Source: Desulfoluna sp.
Lineage (GTDB): Bacteria > Desulfobacterota > Desulfobacteria > Desulfobacterales > Desulfolunaceae
Assembly (NCBI RefSeq): GCF_030145185.1
Contig: NZ_JAQYWB010000016.1
Span: 24,482 to 88,481 of the forward strand
Reading direction: 5' to 3'
Length of the DNA: 64,000 nucleotides
This document shows positions 27,800 through 36,900 of the stretch, piece after piece (within the stretch, counting starts at the first letter, position 1; every line of letters begins with the position of its first letter). A program made the translations under genes and the position numbers. The notes beneath the pieces were generated by a model. It worked only from the letters and a program-made list of their open reading frames with translations, was not told the DNA's origin and ran no database searches.

Positions 27800-27850
27800 G
27801 CATTTTAAAAGCTAAATAGTTACCCTTTATTTTTCAATTAAGGAGGCGTC

Positions 27851-29431
27851 ATGACACCACTTCTTTCCATCCGGAATTTGGCCGTGGATTTTCAGACCAG
27901 TCAGGGCCTGTGCCCTGCCGTACATGATATGAGTTTTGAGGTTAAAACGGGAGAAATCCTGGCCCTGGTGGGCGAGAGCGGTTCCGGAAAATCGGTCTGC
28001 TCCCACGCCGTGGTCCAGCTCCAGAGACATCTGGGGGCAAGGGTGCGCGGCTCCATCACCTTCGAGGGCACCGAGCTCACCGCCCTTTCGGAAAAAGAGC
28101 TCCGCGGCTTTCGGGGCTCGGAGATCGCCTACATCTTTCAAGAGCCGGGCACCTCGCTAAACCCCTTGCACCCCGTGGGCAAACAGATGACGGAGAGGGC
28201 CCGCATGGTGGAAGGCATGGACAAAAGATCGGCCATGGAAAAAGCGATCGTTCTTTTGGGCGATGCGGGGATCAAAGAGCCGGAAGAGCGCATCCACCAT
28301 CTGCCCCACACCTTCTCCGGCGGTGAGAAGCAGCGCATCATGATCGCCATGACCCTGATGGGAAACCCCAAGTTGATTGTGGCGGACGAGCCCACCACGG
28401 CCTTAGACGCCACCCTCCAAGACCAGATCCTCACCCTCCTCACCCGGGTTCGGGACCGCTTCGGCACCGCCATCCTCCTGATCACCCACGACCTTGCCAT
28501 CGTCCGGACCCATGCCGATCGCGTGGTGGTGGCAAGGTGCGGACGCATCGTGGAGAGCGCCCCAACCTGCGAACTCTTTGCCTCCCCCAAGGACCCTTAT
28601 ACCCGCACCCTCCTCAACAAAAACCACGGTGGGCCCGTCCCCGCCCCGAAAAAAAAGAAAAACCTCCTCGAACTCGAAGGGGTCGGGGTCACCTACACCC
28701 AGCACGCCCGGTTCAAAAAGGGGCACCCCATCCAGGCCGTCGACGGCCTCTCCCTGATTTTAGAGGAAGGCACCACCCTCGGCGTCGTGGGAGAGAGCGG
28801 CTCCGGCAAAAGCTCCCTGGCCAAGGCCATCCTGCGCCTCATCCCCTCGACCGGCACCATGCGCTTTGACGACGAGCCCCTCTCCGAGCTCACCGGTGAG
28901 CCCTTAAGACAGCTCCGCCGCAGCATCCAGGTGGTGTTCCAGGACCCCCACAGCAGCTTCAACCCCAAGATGACCGTGGGAGACATCGTGGGCGAGGGCC
29001 TGCGCGCCTTTGCCCTCCCGGGGCCCTACATCGAAAAGGCCGTGGACCGATGCCTCACCGACGTGGGCCTCTCCCCTGAAGATAAGGAAAAATACCCCCA
29101 CCAGTTCTCCGGCGGCCAGAAACAGCGCATCGCCATCGCCCGAGCCCTGGCCCTGGCCCCAAAGCTGGTGATTTTGGACGAACCCACCTCGTCTCTGGAC
29201 CGCAACATCCAGTTCCAGATCATCTCCCTGCTCAAAGAGCTCCAGACAAAACACGGATTAAGCTACCTATTTATCAGCCACGATTTAGACGTGATCCGCG
29301 CCATCAGCCACCACATCGCCGTGATGAAAGAGGGTAAACTCGTGGAGTCCGGCCCCGCGGCCACCGTCTTTGCCGCCCCCGACCACCCCTACACCCGGAT
29401 GCTGCTCAAAGGCCAAAGGGAGGCGGCGTGA
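27851..29431 (+). CDS. yejF: Peptide ABC transporter ATPase, YejF-like (two ABC domains)
   Basis: 526 residues holding two complete nucleotide-binding domains in one chain, as in YejF. Domain 1: Walker A GESGSGKSV (41-49), signature FSGGEKQRIM, Walker B LIVADEPTTALD. Domain 2: Walker A GESGSGKSS (about 315-323), signature FSGGQKQRIA, Walker B LVILDEPTSSLD, His in FISHD. AAGGAGG precedes the ATG by five bases. Last gene of the M16-yejABEF set; almost 500 bases of repeats separate it from yejE, so it may need its own promoter or read-through. Confidence 0.93.
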   Translation: MTPLLSIRNLAVDFQTSQGLCPAVHDMSFEVKTGEILALVGESGSGKSVCSHAVVQLQRHLGARVRGSITFEGTELTALSEKELRGFRGSEIAYIFQEPGTSLNPLHPVGKQMTERARMVEGMDKRSAMEKAIVLLGDAGIKEPEERIHHLPHTFSGGEKQRIMIAMTLMGNPKLIVADEPTTALDATLQDQILTLLTRVRDRFGTAILLITHDLAIVRTHADRVVVARCGRIVESAPTCELFASPKDPYTRTLLNKNHGGPVPAPKKKKNLLELEGVGVTYTQHARFKKGHPIQAVDGLSLILEEGTTLGVVGESGSGKSSLAKAILRLIPSTGTMRFDDEPLSELTGEPLRQLRRSIQVVFQDPHSSFNPKMTVGDIVGEGLRAFALPGPYIEKAVDRCLTDVGLSPEDKEKYPHQFSGGQKQRIAIARALALAPKLVILDEPTSSLDRNIQFQIISLLKELQTKHGLSYLFISHDLDVIRAISHHIAVMKEGKLVESGPAATVFAAPDHPYTRMLLKGQREAA

Positions 29432-29436
29432 ACTAT

Positions 29437-29621
29437 TTATTTCGACCTTGCTGATTCCCCTCAGGGCGAAAGACCTGGAAACCCGAAGAGTTGACGGGGT
29501 CATGCACGATTTTGAGGCCATGTCGCCGTTTATCGCCAAACGGTCCAGCAAACATCCCGATGTCAAGGGCTATGGCACCCCCTTCAAGTGGAGCATAGCC
29601 TATTCAAATAAACCCTTTTAG
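29437..29621 (+). pseudogene. Possible gene remnant downstream of yejF
   Basis: An open frame with protein-like composition (STLLIPLRAKDLETRRVDGV, then HDFEAMSPFIAKRSSKHPDVKGYGTP and a stop at 29621) that has no start or ribosome site of its own: upstream it runs into yejF in another frame. It looks like the C-terminal end of a lost gene. I do not recognise the family. Confidence 0.25.
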
Positions 29622-29677
29622 AATATAGATCGTTGACGTAACAATCCCAAAAATCGAAGCATTCTATGGAGCCCGCC

Positions 29678-30085
29678 ATGCGCACTTTATCCCTGACCGC
29701 CCTCGCCGTTTTGACCATTCTGGCCTCAACTGCCGCCGCGTTTTACACCACTGAGTTTAAAATTCGTGTGGACATTACCCCGAATGCCATCACACTGATT
29801 CCGGTGGAGGGCTGCACATGGAGCGCCACCACTTTCAAGAAAACTGATCGCTGGCCCCGTCTCATCGTCACCTCCGATGAAGCCTACAAGGCAATTTCCC
29901 GAAGCACCCAGCCCACAGGGTCCTTCAGCTTTGTTCTCTTGCCGGAAGATCGGGGAGCAAAACTCACATCCATCTGCGGCATCACCTGGGGCGGCGCCTC
30001 CTTCCACGGCGGCCTCCACCCCGATTCTCCTGTCTCCTGGCATGTGGACAACATGGGGGTTAACGTGGCCACCCCTCCGGAATAA
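29678..30085 (+). CDS. Small secreted protein of unknown function
   Basis: 135 residues from the ATG at 29678 (GGAG six bases upstream; the ATG at 29666 adds four residues and has a weaker site). A signal peptide MRTLSLTALAVLTILASTAA with cleavage near AAAFYT is clear, and the mature part of about 115 residues is beta-rich with two cysteines (GCTWSATT, SICGITWGG) that could form a disulfide. No family recognised. It stands alone between yejF and a repeat region. Confidence 0.6.
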   Translation: MRTLSLTALAVLTILASTAAAFYTTEFKIRVDITPNAITLIPVEGCTWSATTFKKTDRWPRLIVTSDEAYKAISRSTQPTGSFSFVLLPEDRGAKLTSICGITWGGASFHGGLHPDSPVSWHVDNMGVNVATPPE

Positions 30086-30122
30086 GGGGTCACGTCTTAA
30101 GGTTGCAGGAAAAAAAAACAAT

Positions 30123-30165
30123 GCCTCCGGCGGCCCTGCCGGAGGCTAAACTTTTGAAAATTTAA
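30123..30165. repeat. CCGGC-stem hairpin plus A/T palindrome (family A2, copy 4)
   Basis: GCCTCCGGCGGCCCTGCCGG-AGGC, then AAACTTTTGAAAATTTAAC. Located 37 bases after the stop of the small secreted protein, a plausible terminator position. Confidence 0.7.
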
Positions 30166-30311
30166 CAAACAGGTTTTAAAAATCGTTTTTGATCAAATTT
30201 CATCTTAAAGGCGAATCTGATTAACATCCTTTCCCATCCATATTTGAGTGATCAATGGCCAGGTTTTGGTGCCGCATAACCTCTGTACGCTGGTTATTGT
30301 TGGAAACCTGT

Positions 30312-30474
30312 AGGATGGGCAAAGGGTGTGCCGTGCCCATCTGGCGCGGGTGCAACCGATCACGCCAGGGAGAGATGCTGCGTCGTCGAAATTTATGTAA
30401 TTTTAATCGTTGTGGGTTTCCCGACTGCCAGATGGGCACGCTTCGCGCTTTGATATTAAATGGGTGCCCATCAT
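30312..30474. repeat. GATGGGCA/TGCCCATC hairpin pair
   Basis: Two hairpins with the same arms: GATGGGCA at 30312 with TGCCCATC at 30332-30339, and AGATGGGCACGCTTCGCGC at 30430 with GGTGCCCATCA ending near 30475. It resembles REP-type palindromes but is unrelated to families A and B. The 105-codon minus frame across it is unlikely to be a gene. Confidence 0.5.
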
Positions 30475-30564
30475 AGGACGCCACCGTAATCTCACCGGTA
30501 TGGGTAACATTGGAGCCTGAAATGGACAGGGAAACCATGGCTGTGAATAAGAGATAATCAGAAA

Positions 30565-30649
30565 GGCGGATGTGATTTGACCCGAGGGACGAGGGGCAAA
30601 ACGCATTCGCAACCTGCTTTCAAGGTGGCACACCTTGCCGCCGGAGGCT
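30565..30649 (-). repeat. Dispersed palindromic repeat, family A, copy 10 (full-length reference)
   Basis: Head GCGGATGTGATTTGACCCGA, GGGACGAGGGGCAAAACGCATTCGC, then CTGCTTTCAAGGTGGCACAC-CTTGCCGCCGGAGGC and a T-run. This is the cleanest complete unit, about 85 bases, and includes three stacked palindromic segments. Confidence 0.85.
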
Positions 30650-30744
30650 TTTTTTGGAGTTGAATAGTTACAGAGACGAAACGTCGAACCGGAGGATGAG
30701 CCTGTCGTCCCCCTGCCAAATGCAAAGACGCGCCCCCCTTCTCC

Positions 30745-30774
30745 TTGACATCACTTGTCGTCCCGTTGTATCCA
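30745..30774 (+). promoter_or_regulatory. Promoter of the GntR-controlled ABC operon
   Basis: TTGACA (30745-30750), 18-base spacer, TATCCA (30769-30774). Perfect -35, weak -10. It lies 40 bases upstream of the ATPase start and directly before the operator palindrome. Confidence 0.55.
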
Positions 30775-30776
30775 AA

Positions 30777-30798
30777 GTGTATTAGTGACATAGTACAC
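30777..30798. promoter_or_regulatory. Candidate operator for the YtrA-type GntR regulator
   Basis: GTGTATTA-N6-TAGTACAC, a 22-base inverted repeat (half-site GTGTAYTA) sitting over the expected transcription start. YtrA-type regulators are known to bind GTGTA/TACAC inverted repeats, and the only such regulator nearby is encoded by the third gene of this same operon, so autorepression is a natural reading. Confidence 0.6.
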
Positions 30799-30814
30799 CA
30801 AAACAGGAGACACC

Positions 30815-31654
30815 ATGATCCAACTGAATCACGTGCGCTTTGCATACCAACGCAAGCGCCCCCACTTTTCTGACGTCTCCCTCAGCGTTGAGGCGGGCAC
30901 GATTTCCGGCCTGCTTGGAAAAAACGGCGCAGGAAAGACGACCCTGTTAAAATTGATGGCCGGCCTCCTCCATCCGGCAAGCGGAACCTGCGTTACCTTT
31001 GACTCCCCCGCTCATAAAAGGCGGCCTGGGATGCTCGCAAAGCTCTTTTTCATTCCCGAAGAATTTCAGCTCCCGCCGGTATCCATCTCCCGATTCGTCA
31101 CACTCCACGCACCATTTTATCCCCACTTCGACGCAGGATGGTTCCATGAACAAATCGGCCGCTTCGGCCTGAGCCCTTCGGACAGACTGCCTGCCCTCTC
31201 TTTCGGGCAACGGAAAAAGGTCCTCATCGCCTTCGGTCTTGCCGCAAACACCCGGCTCCTCCTCCTGGATGAGCCCACCAACGGGCTGGACATCCCATCC
31301 AAGGGCATGTTCCGAAAAATGGTGGCAGCCTCCATGCGGGAGGACCGGGCCATCCTCATCTCCACCCATCAGGTCAAAGACGTGGAGAACTTAATCGACC
31401 GGGTCGTGGTGCTGGATGAAGGCCGCATTGTCTTCGAGCAGTCCATGCAGGAGGTCTCCAGATGCCTTGAAATGACCCACCTTGCCGATCTGCCCGACAC
31501 CGCCGTCTATCACGAAAGGGGAATCGCCGGTTACACCGTGGTCCAAAAAAACGAGACCGGCGTCGACTCAGCCATTGACCTTGAGCTGCTCTTCAACACC
31601 ATTCTTACCAGCCCCGATGCGATGCACACCTGCTTTCAGGGAGACTTGCCATGA
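30815..31654 (+). CDS. ABC transporter ATP-binding protein of a YtrA-type operon
   Basis: 279 residues, one nucleotide-binding domain. Walker A GKNGAGKTT (35-43), signature LSFGQRKKV (Phe in place of the first Gly), Walker B LLLLDEPTNGLD, switch His in ISTHQ. GGAG stands six bases upstream of the ATG. It overlaps the permease gene by four bases and is followed by the GntR regulator. Such ATPase-permease-GntR sets are often exporters induced by envelope stress or cell-wall antibiotics; substrate here unknown. Confidence 0.88.
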   Translation: MIQLNHVRFAYQRKRPHFSDVSLSVEAGTISGLLGKNGAGKTTLLKLMAGLLHPASGTCVTFDSPAHKRRPGMLAKLFFIPEEFQLPPVSISRFVTLHAPFYPHFDAGWFHEQIGRFGLSPSDRLPALSFGQRKKVLIAFGLAANTRLLLLDEPTNGLDIPSKGMFRKMVAASMREDRAILISTHQVKDVENLIDRVVVLDEGRIVFEQSMQEVSRCLEMTHLADLPDTAVYHERGIAGYTVVQKNETGVDSAIDLELLFNTILTSPDAMHTCFQGDLP

Positions 31655-32409
31655 CAACCCAGGAGACTTTTGAATTCAGACGTTTTATGCTTTTACTTCG
31701 ACACGAACTGCTGCTTGATTTTAAGGAAAAAATCATCGCCGCCGCAGTCATTGTGGGCCTGCTCTCGTTTCTTCTTTTCTTCAGCAAGGTCATCGGCATC
31801 TTACCTGGCCTCCATGTCAACTCATTTGGGTTCTACCTGCTCCTGGCAGGATATCTCTCCACCGCAACCGCGTTTAAAAGGCTCCATGATAAAACCCAGG
31901 GCTGGCTCTACCTGACACTCCCGGCATCCACCCTTGAAAAATTTCTCTGCCGCCTGGGGCTGACGTCCATCGGTTTTGTCGCAGGAGTTGCCCTGATTTT
32001 TGCGCTCTTCTCACAGGTGGCGTCGGCGGTCTCATTTTGGATGCACGGGCAAGCACTGCCGGTCTTTCACCCGCTTGATCCCATGAACCTTAAAATCATC
32101 CTGTTTTATCTCATCACCCACGCCCTTTTCTTTCTGGGGTCCCTTGTCTTCAAGAGCCATCAATTTTTGAAAACCACACTCTGCATCTGGCTGTGCCTTG
32201 GTTTTATTGCGCTCTTTACAGGGATTCTTGGCTGGAGCGCCTTCAACGCCCCCCATGCCAGCGGATACCATCTCTCCTTTTTCCTTACCCCCGGGCAAAC
32301 AAGTCATGGACACCTCATCCTCAAACTCGTCAAAGGAGCCATAACCTACGGGCTGGCACCGTTTTTCTGGTTTATCAGCTACCTGAAGCTCAAAGAGTAT
32401 GAGGTGTAG
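31651..32409 (+). CDS. ABC transporter permease of the YtrA-type operon
   Basis: 252 residues with about six membrane segments (roughly 32-50, 57-75, 98-125, 150-168, 175-195, 222-242) and a soluble basic N-terminus (FEFRRFMLLLRHELLLDFKE), the usual ABC-2-type opening. It starts on the ATGA that ends the ATPase gene and its stop directly abuts the ATG of the regulator gene. No specific family recognised beyond the context. Confidence 0.75.
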   Translation: MTTQETFEFRRFMLLLRHELLLDFKEKIIAAAVIVGLLSFLLFFSKVIGILPGLHVNSFGFYLLLAGYLSTATAFKRLHDKTQGWLYLTLPASTLEKFLCRLGLTSIGFVAGVALIFALFSQVASAVSFWMHGQALPVFHPLDPMNLKIILFYLITHALFFLGSLVFKSHQFLKTTLCIWLCLGFIALFTGILGWSAFNAPHASGYHLSFFLTPGQTSHGHLILKLVKGAITYGLAPFFWFISYLKLKEYEV

Positions 32410-32784
32410 ATGAACTTTTCCAACCATCAGGCCATCTATCTTCAGATCGCCGATCAAATCTGCCATGCCATCCTCACGGGCACCCGAAAGGCCCAGGAGA
32501 GGCTCCCGTCTGTCCGGGATCTGGCCGTGGAGATTGAGGTGAACCCCAACACCGCAGCCAGAGCATATACCCACCTCCAGGACCGACAGATCGTCTTCAA
32601 CAAACGAGGCATCGGGTACTTCATCACAGAGGAGGCCCGGGAGATCATCCTTTGCGAAAAAAGGGAGCACTTTCGTTCCACAGAGCTGCCCCGGCTCTTC
32701 AGGATGATGGATCTCCTGGACATAGGCATGGACACCCTTCAAAAACTTTATGAGGATGACCCCAATACGGAGGATAAAGCATGA
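32410..32784 (+). CDS. GntR-family transcriptional regulator, YtrA subfamily
   Basis: 124 residues: winged helix (YLQIADQICHAILTGTRKAQ, then ERLPSVRDLAVEIEVNPNTA-ARAYTHLQ) and a short helical C-terminal tail of about 45 residues, the small size typical of YtrA regulators. Its ATG follows the permease stop with no gap and its own stop overlaps the next small gene. Likely autorepressor acting at 30777-30798. Confidence 0.88.
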   Translation: MNFSNHQAIYLQIADQICHAILTGTRKAQERLPSVRDLAVEIEVNPNTAARAYTHLQDRQIVFNKRGIGYFITEEAREIILCEKREHFRSTELPRLFRMMDLLDIGMDTLQKLYEDDPNTEDKA

Positions 32785-32942
32785 AGCCAAGCAATCTCTG
32801 GCTCCTCATCGGAGCGATCTTTCTGCTTATCGGCATCACCGTCCTGGTTTTGACATTCTGCCGGCAGGCTCAAAACATCAAAAAAAAGGCCCCGAATCCC
32901 CGGAGCCTTTTTTTCTCATACCCCGCCTGCTGGGCCTGTTAG
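32781..32942 (+). CDS. 53-residue single-span membrane protein, last gene of the YtrA-type operon
   Basis: Starts on the ATGA that ends the GntR gene. MKPSNLWLLIGAIFLLIGIT-VLVLTFC gives one clear transmembrane helix (about residues 5-27), then QAQNIKKKAPNPRS and a short Cys/Trp-rich end. The codons after residue about 33 run straight through an intrinsic terminator, which is unusual. It could be a small regulatory subunit of the transporter or a decaying gene. Not previously named as far as I can tell. Confidence 0.45.
   Translation: MKPSNLWLLIGAIFLLIGITVLVLTFCRQAQNIKKKAPNPRSLFFSYPACWAC
32880..32913. terminator. Bidirectional terminator inside the end of the small gene
   Basis: AAAAAAAGGCCCCG, loop, CCCGGAGCCTTTTTTT: the arms pair over 13 of 14 positions with long A and T runs on either side. 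It separates the plus-strand ABC operon from the convergent minus-strand gene at 32939. Confidence 0.8.
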
Positions 32943-33250
32943 CCTCCACGCTTGGAGGCTTTGATGGGGTTGAGTTTCTTCTCCGTGGACCCGCTGACCG
33001 CAAGGGCAGCCACAATATGATGGTTTTCGTTCCTGAGCTTTTGCGTGTCGTAGCCCATGGACTCCAGGGTGTCGATAACCCGGCTCCGGTCCACCCCGTA
33101 ACGATTCACATCGGCCGTGGGCCGGGCCACCTTATCGGGGGTTGTCAGGTAAAGCCCCTTTTCATCGATGGCCATCACCTGTCTGATACCGTTGACTTCA
33201 ATCTCATCGATCACCATCTCACGGCTCGTTCCGAAGCGATTGGGTTCCAT
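32939..33250 (-). CDS. Conserved-looking hypothetical protein, 103 residues
   Basis: MEPNRFGTSREMVIDEIEVN at the start, then a mixed alpha/beta sequence with a highly charged tail (KKLNPIKASKRGG). The ATG at 33250 has GGAG eight bases upstream; the longer frame to 33322 has no site. It is convergent with the YtrA-type operon, their stop codons overlapping. No signal peptide, no membrane span, no family recognised. Confidence 0.55.
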   Translation of the reverse strand: MEPNRFGTSREMVIDEIEVNGIRQVMAIDEKGLYLTTPDKVARPTADVNRYGVDRSRVIDTLESMGYDTQKLRNENHHIVAALAVSGSTEKKLNPIKASKRGG

Positions 33251-33926
33251 AAAGCTCTCTCCTTTATTCACATTGAGGTAGATCACGCAGGGGGTGCCCG
33301 GCCCCTCAAGGACTCCTGCCATTGAGGGTTCCGAACCACTCGTTTCGTATTACGCTAAATATTTATGACACCATGAATATTGTTTGGCAAGCCTAAAATA
33401 TTCCACGGTATGGGCAAGGGTGCCTGACCACTGCGTCGCCGCACCTTTCGATTCGGCAAACACTCCGCAAAACGTAAAACCAGACATAGCTCTCCCTGTG
33501 GCAGCCCCAAATCTCCAAGATATCTTCATCATACACCAGCAGTTAATCATTCGAATATTAGAGCGATTTCGCATAAAAGAAAAATATCTGATCTCTTTTG
33601 CCCACTATTTTTGCCTATCTAAGTGACCGGGTTCATTACCACAAAAAAGCCAGCCTCCGCCTGGTTGAACGCATCACGCATTCGGCTCCCTACAAAATGT
33701 TTGACTTGCCAAAGTTAGTCACGTAATAAACTATCGGTCAAAACGATTATTCTTTGTCTCAACTAACTTTTGCCATTCTCTTTTGCGGATACAATGGCTC
33801 GGCCACGTGAAAGACGGAAACAGGTATCGCGCTCTCCACCCGATTGGACCCCTCTGTTTTGACCCTGATCCTCAGGATATCAGAATCGATACCGTTGCCC
33901 CTCTGCCCCGGCTGGAAAGACGTCTT
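33251..33926. other. Intergenic region upstream of the S8 protease
   Basis: 676 bases. A 74-codon minus frame (33350-33574) has some protein-like sequence (FAESKGAATQWSGTLAHTVEYF is cut here to AESKGAATQWSGTLAHT) but no ribosome site and may be a remnant. A plus-strand TTGACT-17-TAATAA (33701-33729) is a weak promoter candidate for the protease. A CAACTAACTTTT motif (33757-33768) repeats the one at 19449. Confidence 0.35.
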
Positions 33927-36900
33927 ATGCGCCATCTTCATTATCTCTTGATCCCGCTCCTCTGTCTGGGTCTGGGAGGGTCGCCCCTTTATGCCGCCCC
34001 CCCGTCGGCCATGGATTACAAAGCGTTTCTCAAAACAAAAAAAACCGGGACCGCACCCCGAATCCCCTTGGACGCCCCAGGGGCCGAAAAAATCCGGGAA
34101 CCTGAAAAGGCCACCGAAGAGTGGGTGGTCAAGGTCACCCCGGAGACATCGGTCCAAGACCTGGCCCGTGATCTCGGGGCCGAATATGTCGGCCCGGTCG
34201 GTTCTCTGCCCCGGACCCACCTCCTCCGTCTGACGAACTCATCGGAGGCCGGTACGTCCCGTGTGGTACGTCGCCTCATGCGCGAGGACAAGCGTATCCT
34301 CTGGTACCGTCAGCAAAAAGCAAAATGGAATTTCAGCGACGATGAGGTCAAAACGCCCGACTTCAATGACCCCCTGGCCAAGGATCAATGGCATCTCAAC
34401 GGTTCGTATGAAGGCAGCGACATCCACATCCGAGAGGCCTGGGAAAAGGGATACACCGGAGAGGGCATCCTCGTGGGGGTGGTGGATGACAGCCTCCAGG
34501 GGAGCCACCCGGATCTGAACGCAAACTATTTTCCCGAACTCAGCCACGACTTCAACGACAAAGACGATGACCCCTCCCCTGCCATCAAAGGCAAATACGG
34601 CACCGACAAACACGGCACCAGTGTGGCGGGTGTGGTGGCTGCGGTGGCCAACAACGGTATATGCGGCGTAGGGGCGGCCTACGACGCAAAGGTCAGCGGG
34701 CTTCGGCTCATCAGTGGCCCCACCACCGACGCCGACGAGGCCACGGCCCTCTCCTACCACCCAGAGGAGATCGACATCTACTCCAACAGCTGGGGCCCCC
34801 ACCCCACCATGCTCGTGGCCCCTGGCCCCCTCTATGAAGAAGCCATCGCCGAGAGCATCAAAACCGGTCGAAACGGCAAGGGAAATATCTACGTATTCGC
34901 CGCGGGCAACGGCAAACAATACGACAACAACGTCAACTACAACGGCTACGCCTCGTCAAGATACGCCATCGCCGTCGGGGCCGTGGACATCAACGGGGTC
35001 CAGTCCTACTACAGCGAGCCCGGCGCCTCCATGCTGATTACCGCCCCCAGCAACGGAGATGAGATCGGCATCACCACCACGGACCTCACCGGCCAGAACG
35101 GCTACAGTGCCACAGAATGCACCAACGACTTCGGCGGCACCTCATCGGCCACCCCCCTGGTCTCCGGGGTAATTTCCCTTTTGCTTCAGGCCAAACCCGA
35201 GCTCACCTGGCGGGACGTGCAGGAGATCCTCGTGCACACCGCCACCCAAAACGACCCGGAGGATGAAGACTGGACAAACAACGGCGCGGGCCTCCACGTC
35301 AACCACAAATACGGATTCGGCCTGGTCAATGCCGAGGCCGCCGTGGACCGGGCCACAGCCCCGGACTGGACGACCCTGCCCCCTGCCGTAGAGCTTCCAT
35401 ACGGCCCCGTGGAGGTCAACCAGCCCGTGCCGGACTTTGACGAGGCTGGGGTGTCCTCCACCCTTCATGTCACCCAGGATCTGCGCATGGAACACGCCGA
35501 GGTGGTCCTCACCGCCGTCCACCCCTTCCGCGGGGACTTTACCGTCACCCTCACCTCCCCTTCGGGCACAAAAAGCGTCCTGGCCGAAACCCGAAAAGAC
35601 AGCAAGACCAACTATCTCAGATGGAAGTTCACCACCGTCCGCACTTGGGGTGAGAGCTCACAAGGAGACTGGACGCTCACCGTCGCGGACAACCACAGCG
35701 GGGACACCGGCAGCTTCAACTCCTGGCACCTCAACCTTTACGGAAGCCTGGCGGAAAATGAAAACCAACCGCCCCTGCCTTCTGCCGACAACGCCCAGAC
35801 GGCTCGCGAGACCGCCGTCATCCTCCAACCCCTTGAAAACGACAGGGATTTAAACGGCGACGAGCTCACCCTCACCGAGGTAGAGTCCCCGGCAAACGGC
35901 ACGGCCGTCATCTCTGAAGACGGGAAAACCATCGCCTACACCCCGGATGCCGGATTCGCGGGCCTGGATCGTTTCACCTACACGGTCCGCGACAACGCAG
36001 TCTCTGCCACCGCCGCCATCAGCGTAGCCGTGGGGCAGGAAGAGACCCCCTTTGCCTCCGAGCAAAACGACCTGCTGATCCCCGACGGCAAAGGCAAAGC
36101 CGTCTCCACCATCCACGTCAAGCGTGGGGGTATGTTCATGGGTGCCCGGGTACGGCTGAATATCGAGCACTCCTACGTCAACGACCTCAAAGCCACCCTC
36201 ATCTCCCCCCAGGGTACCCGGATTCCCCTGTTCAACAGGCTCCAGGGGATGGTCAAGGGTAACTTTCTCGCCGGTAACTTCGTTGATACCGTCTTCGATG
36301 ACGAGGCGGACCTCATGATCATCGAAGGAGAGCCCCCCTTCACCGACGCCTACCGGCCGGTGATCCCCTTGAGCGGACTCTACAAAGAGCCTGTCTTTGG
36401 GCAGTGGCAGCTGGAGGTGGAAGACAGCGTCAAACTCGCCCAGGGCAAACTTAAAGACTGGGAGCTCACCCTCCGATACGCCCCCATGAGCGATGACACC
36501 GCCCCTGTGGCCAAAGATGACACGGCCGAGATCTTCAAGAAGCCCGTCATCATCCCGGTGCTGGCCAACGATTTTGACTACAACGGAGACGCGCTCACCC
36601 TCACCGACCCCGGCACCCCGGAACACGGTACCGTCGAGATCACTGGCGACGGCATTCGCTACACCCCGGACAAAGGGTTCAAAGGCGAAGATGCCTTCAC
36701 CTACACCCTGTCCGACGGAATCAAGGATGCCACAGCAACGGTCACCGTCACCGTGAAAGGAAACCGCGCCCCCGAAACGGATAATGACGCCTCGGCCACC
36801 GCCGCAGGTGCCCCCATTGACATTCGGGTCTTAGAAAATGACACCGACGCCGATGGAGACCCCCTCACCATCACCGACGTCACCGCGAAGACGGCCTCCG

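Noticed and set aside
30221..30538. 105-codon minus-strand gene
   Set aside because: Covers the GATGGGCA hairpin repeats, no ribosome site, no protein-like pattern.
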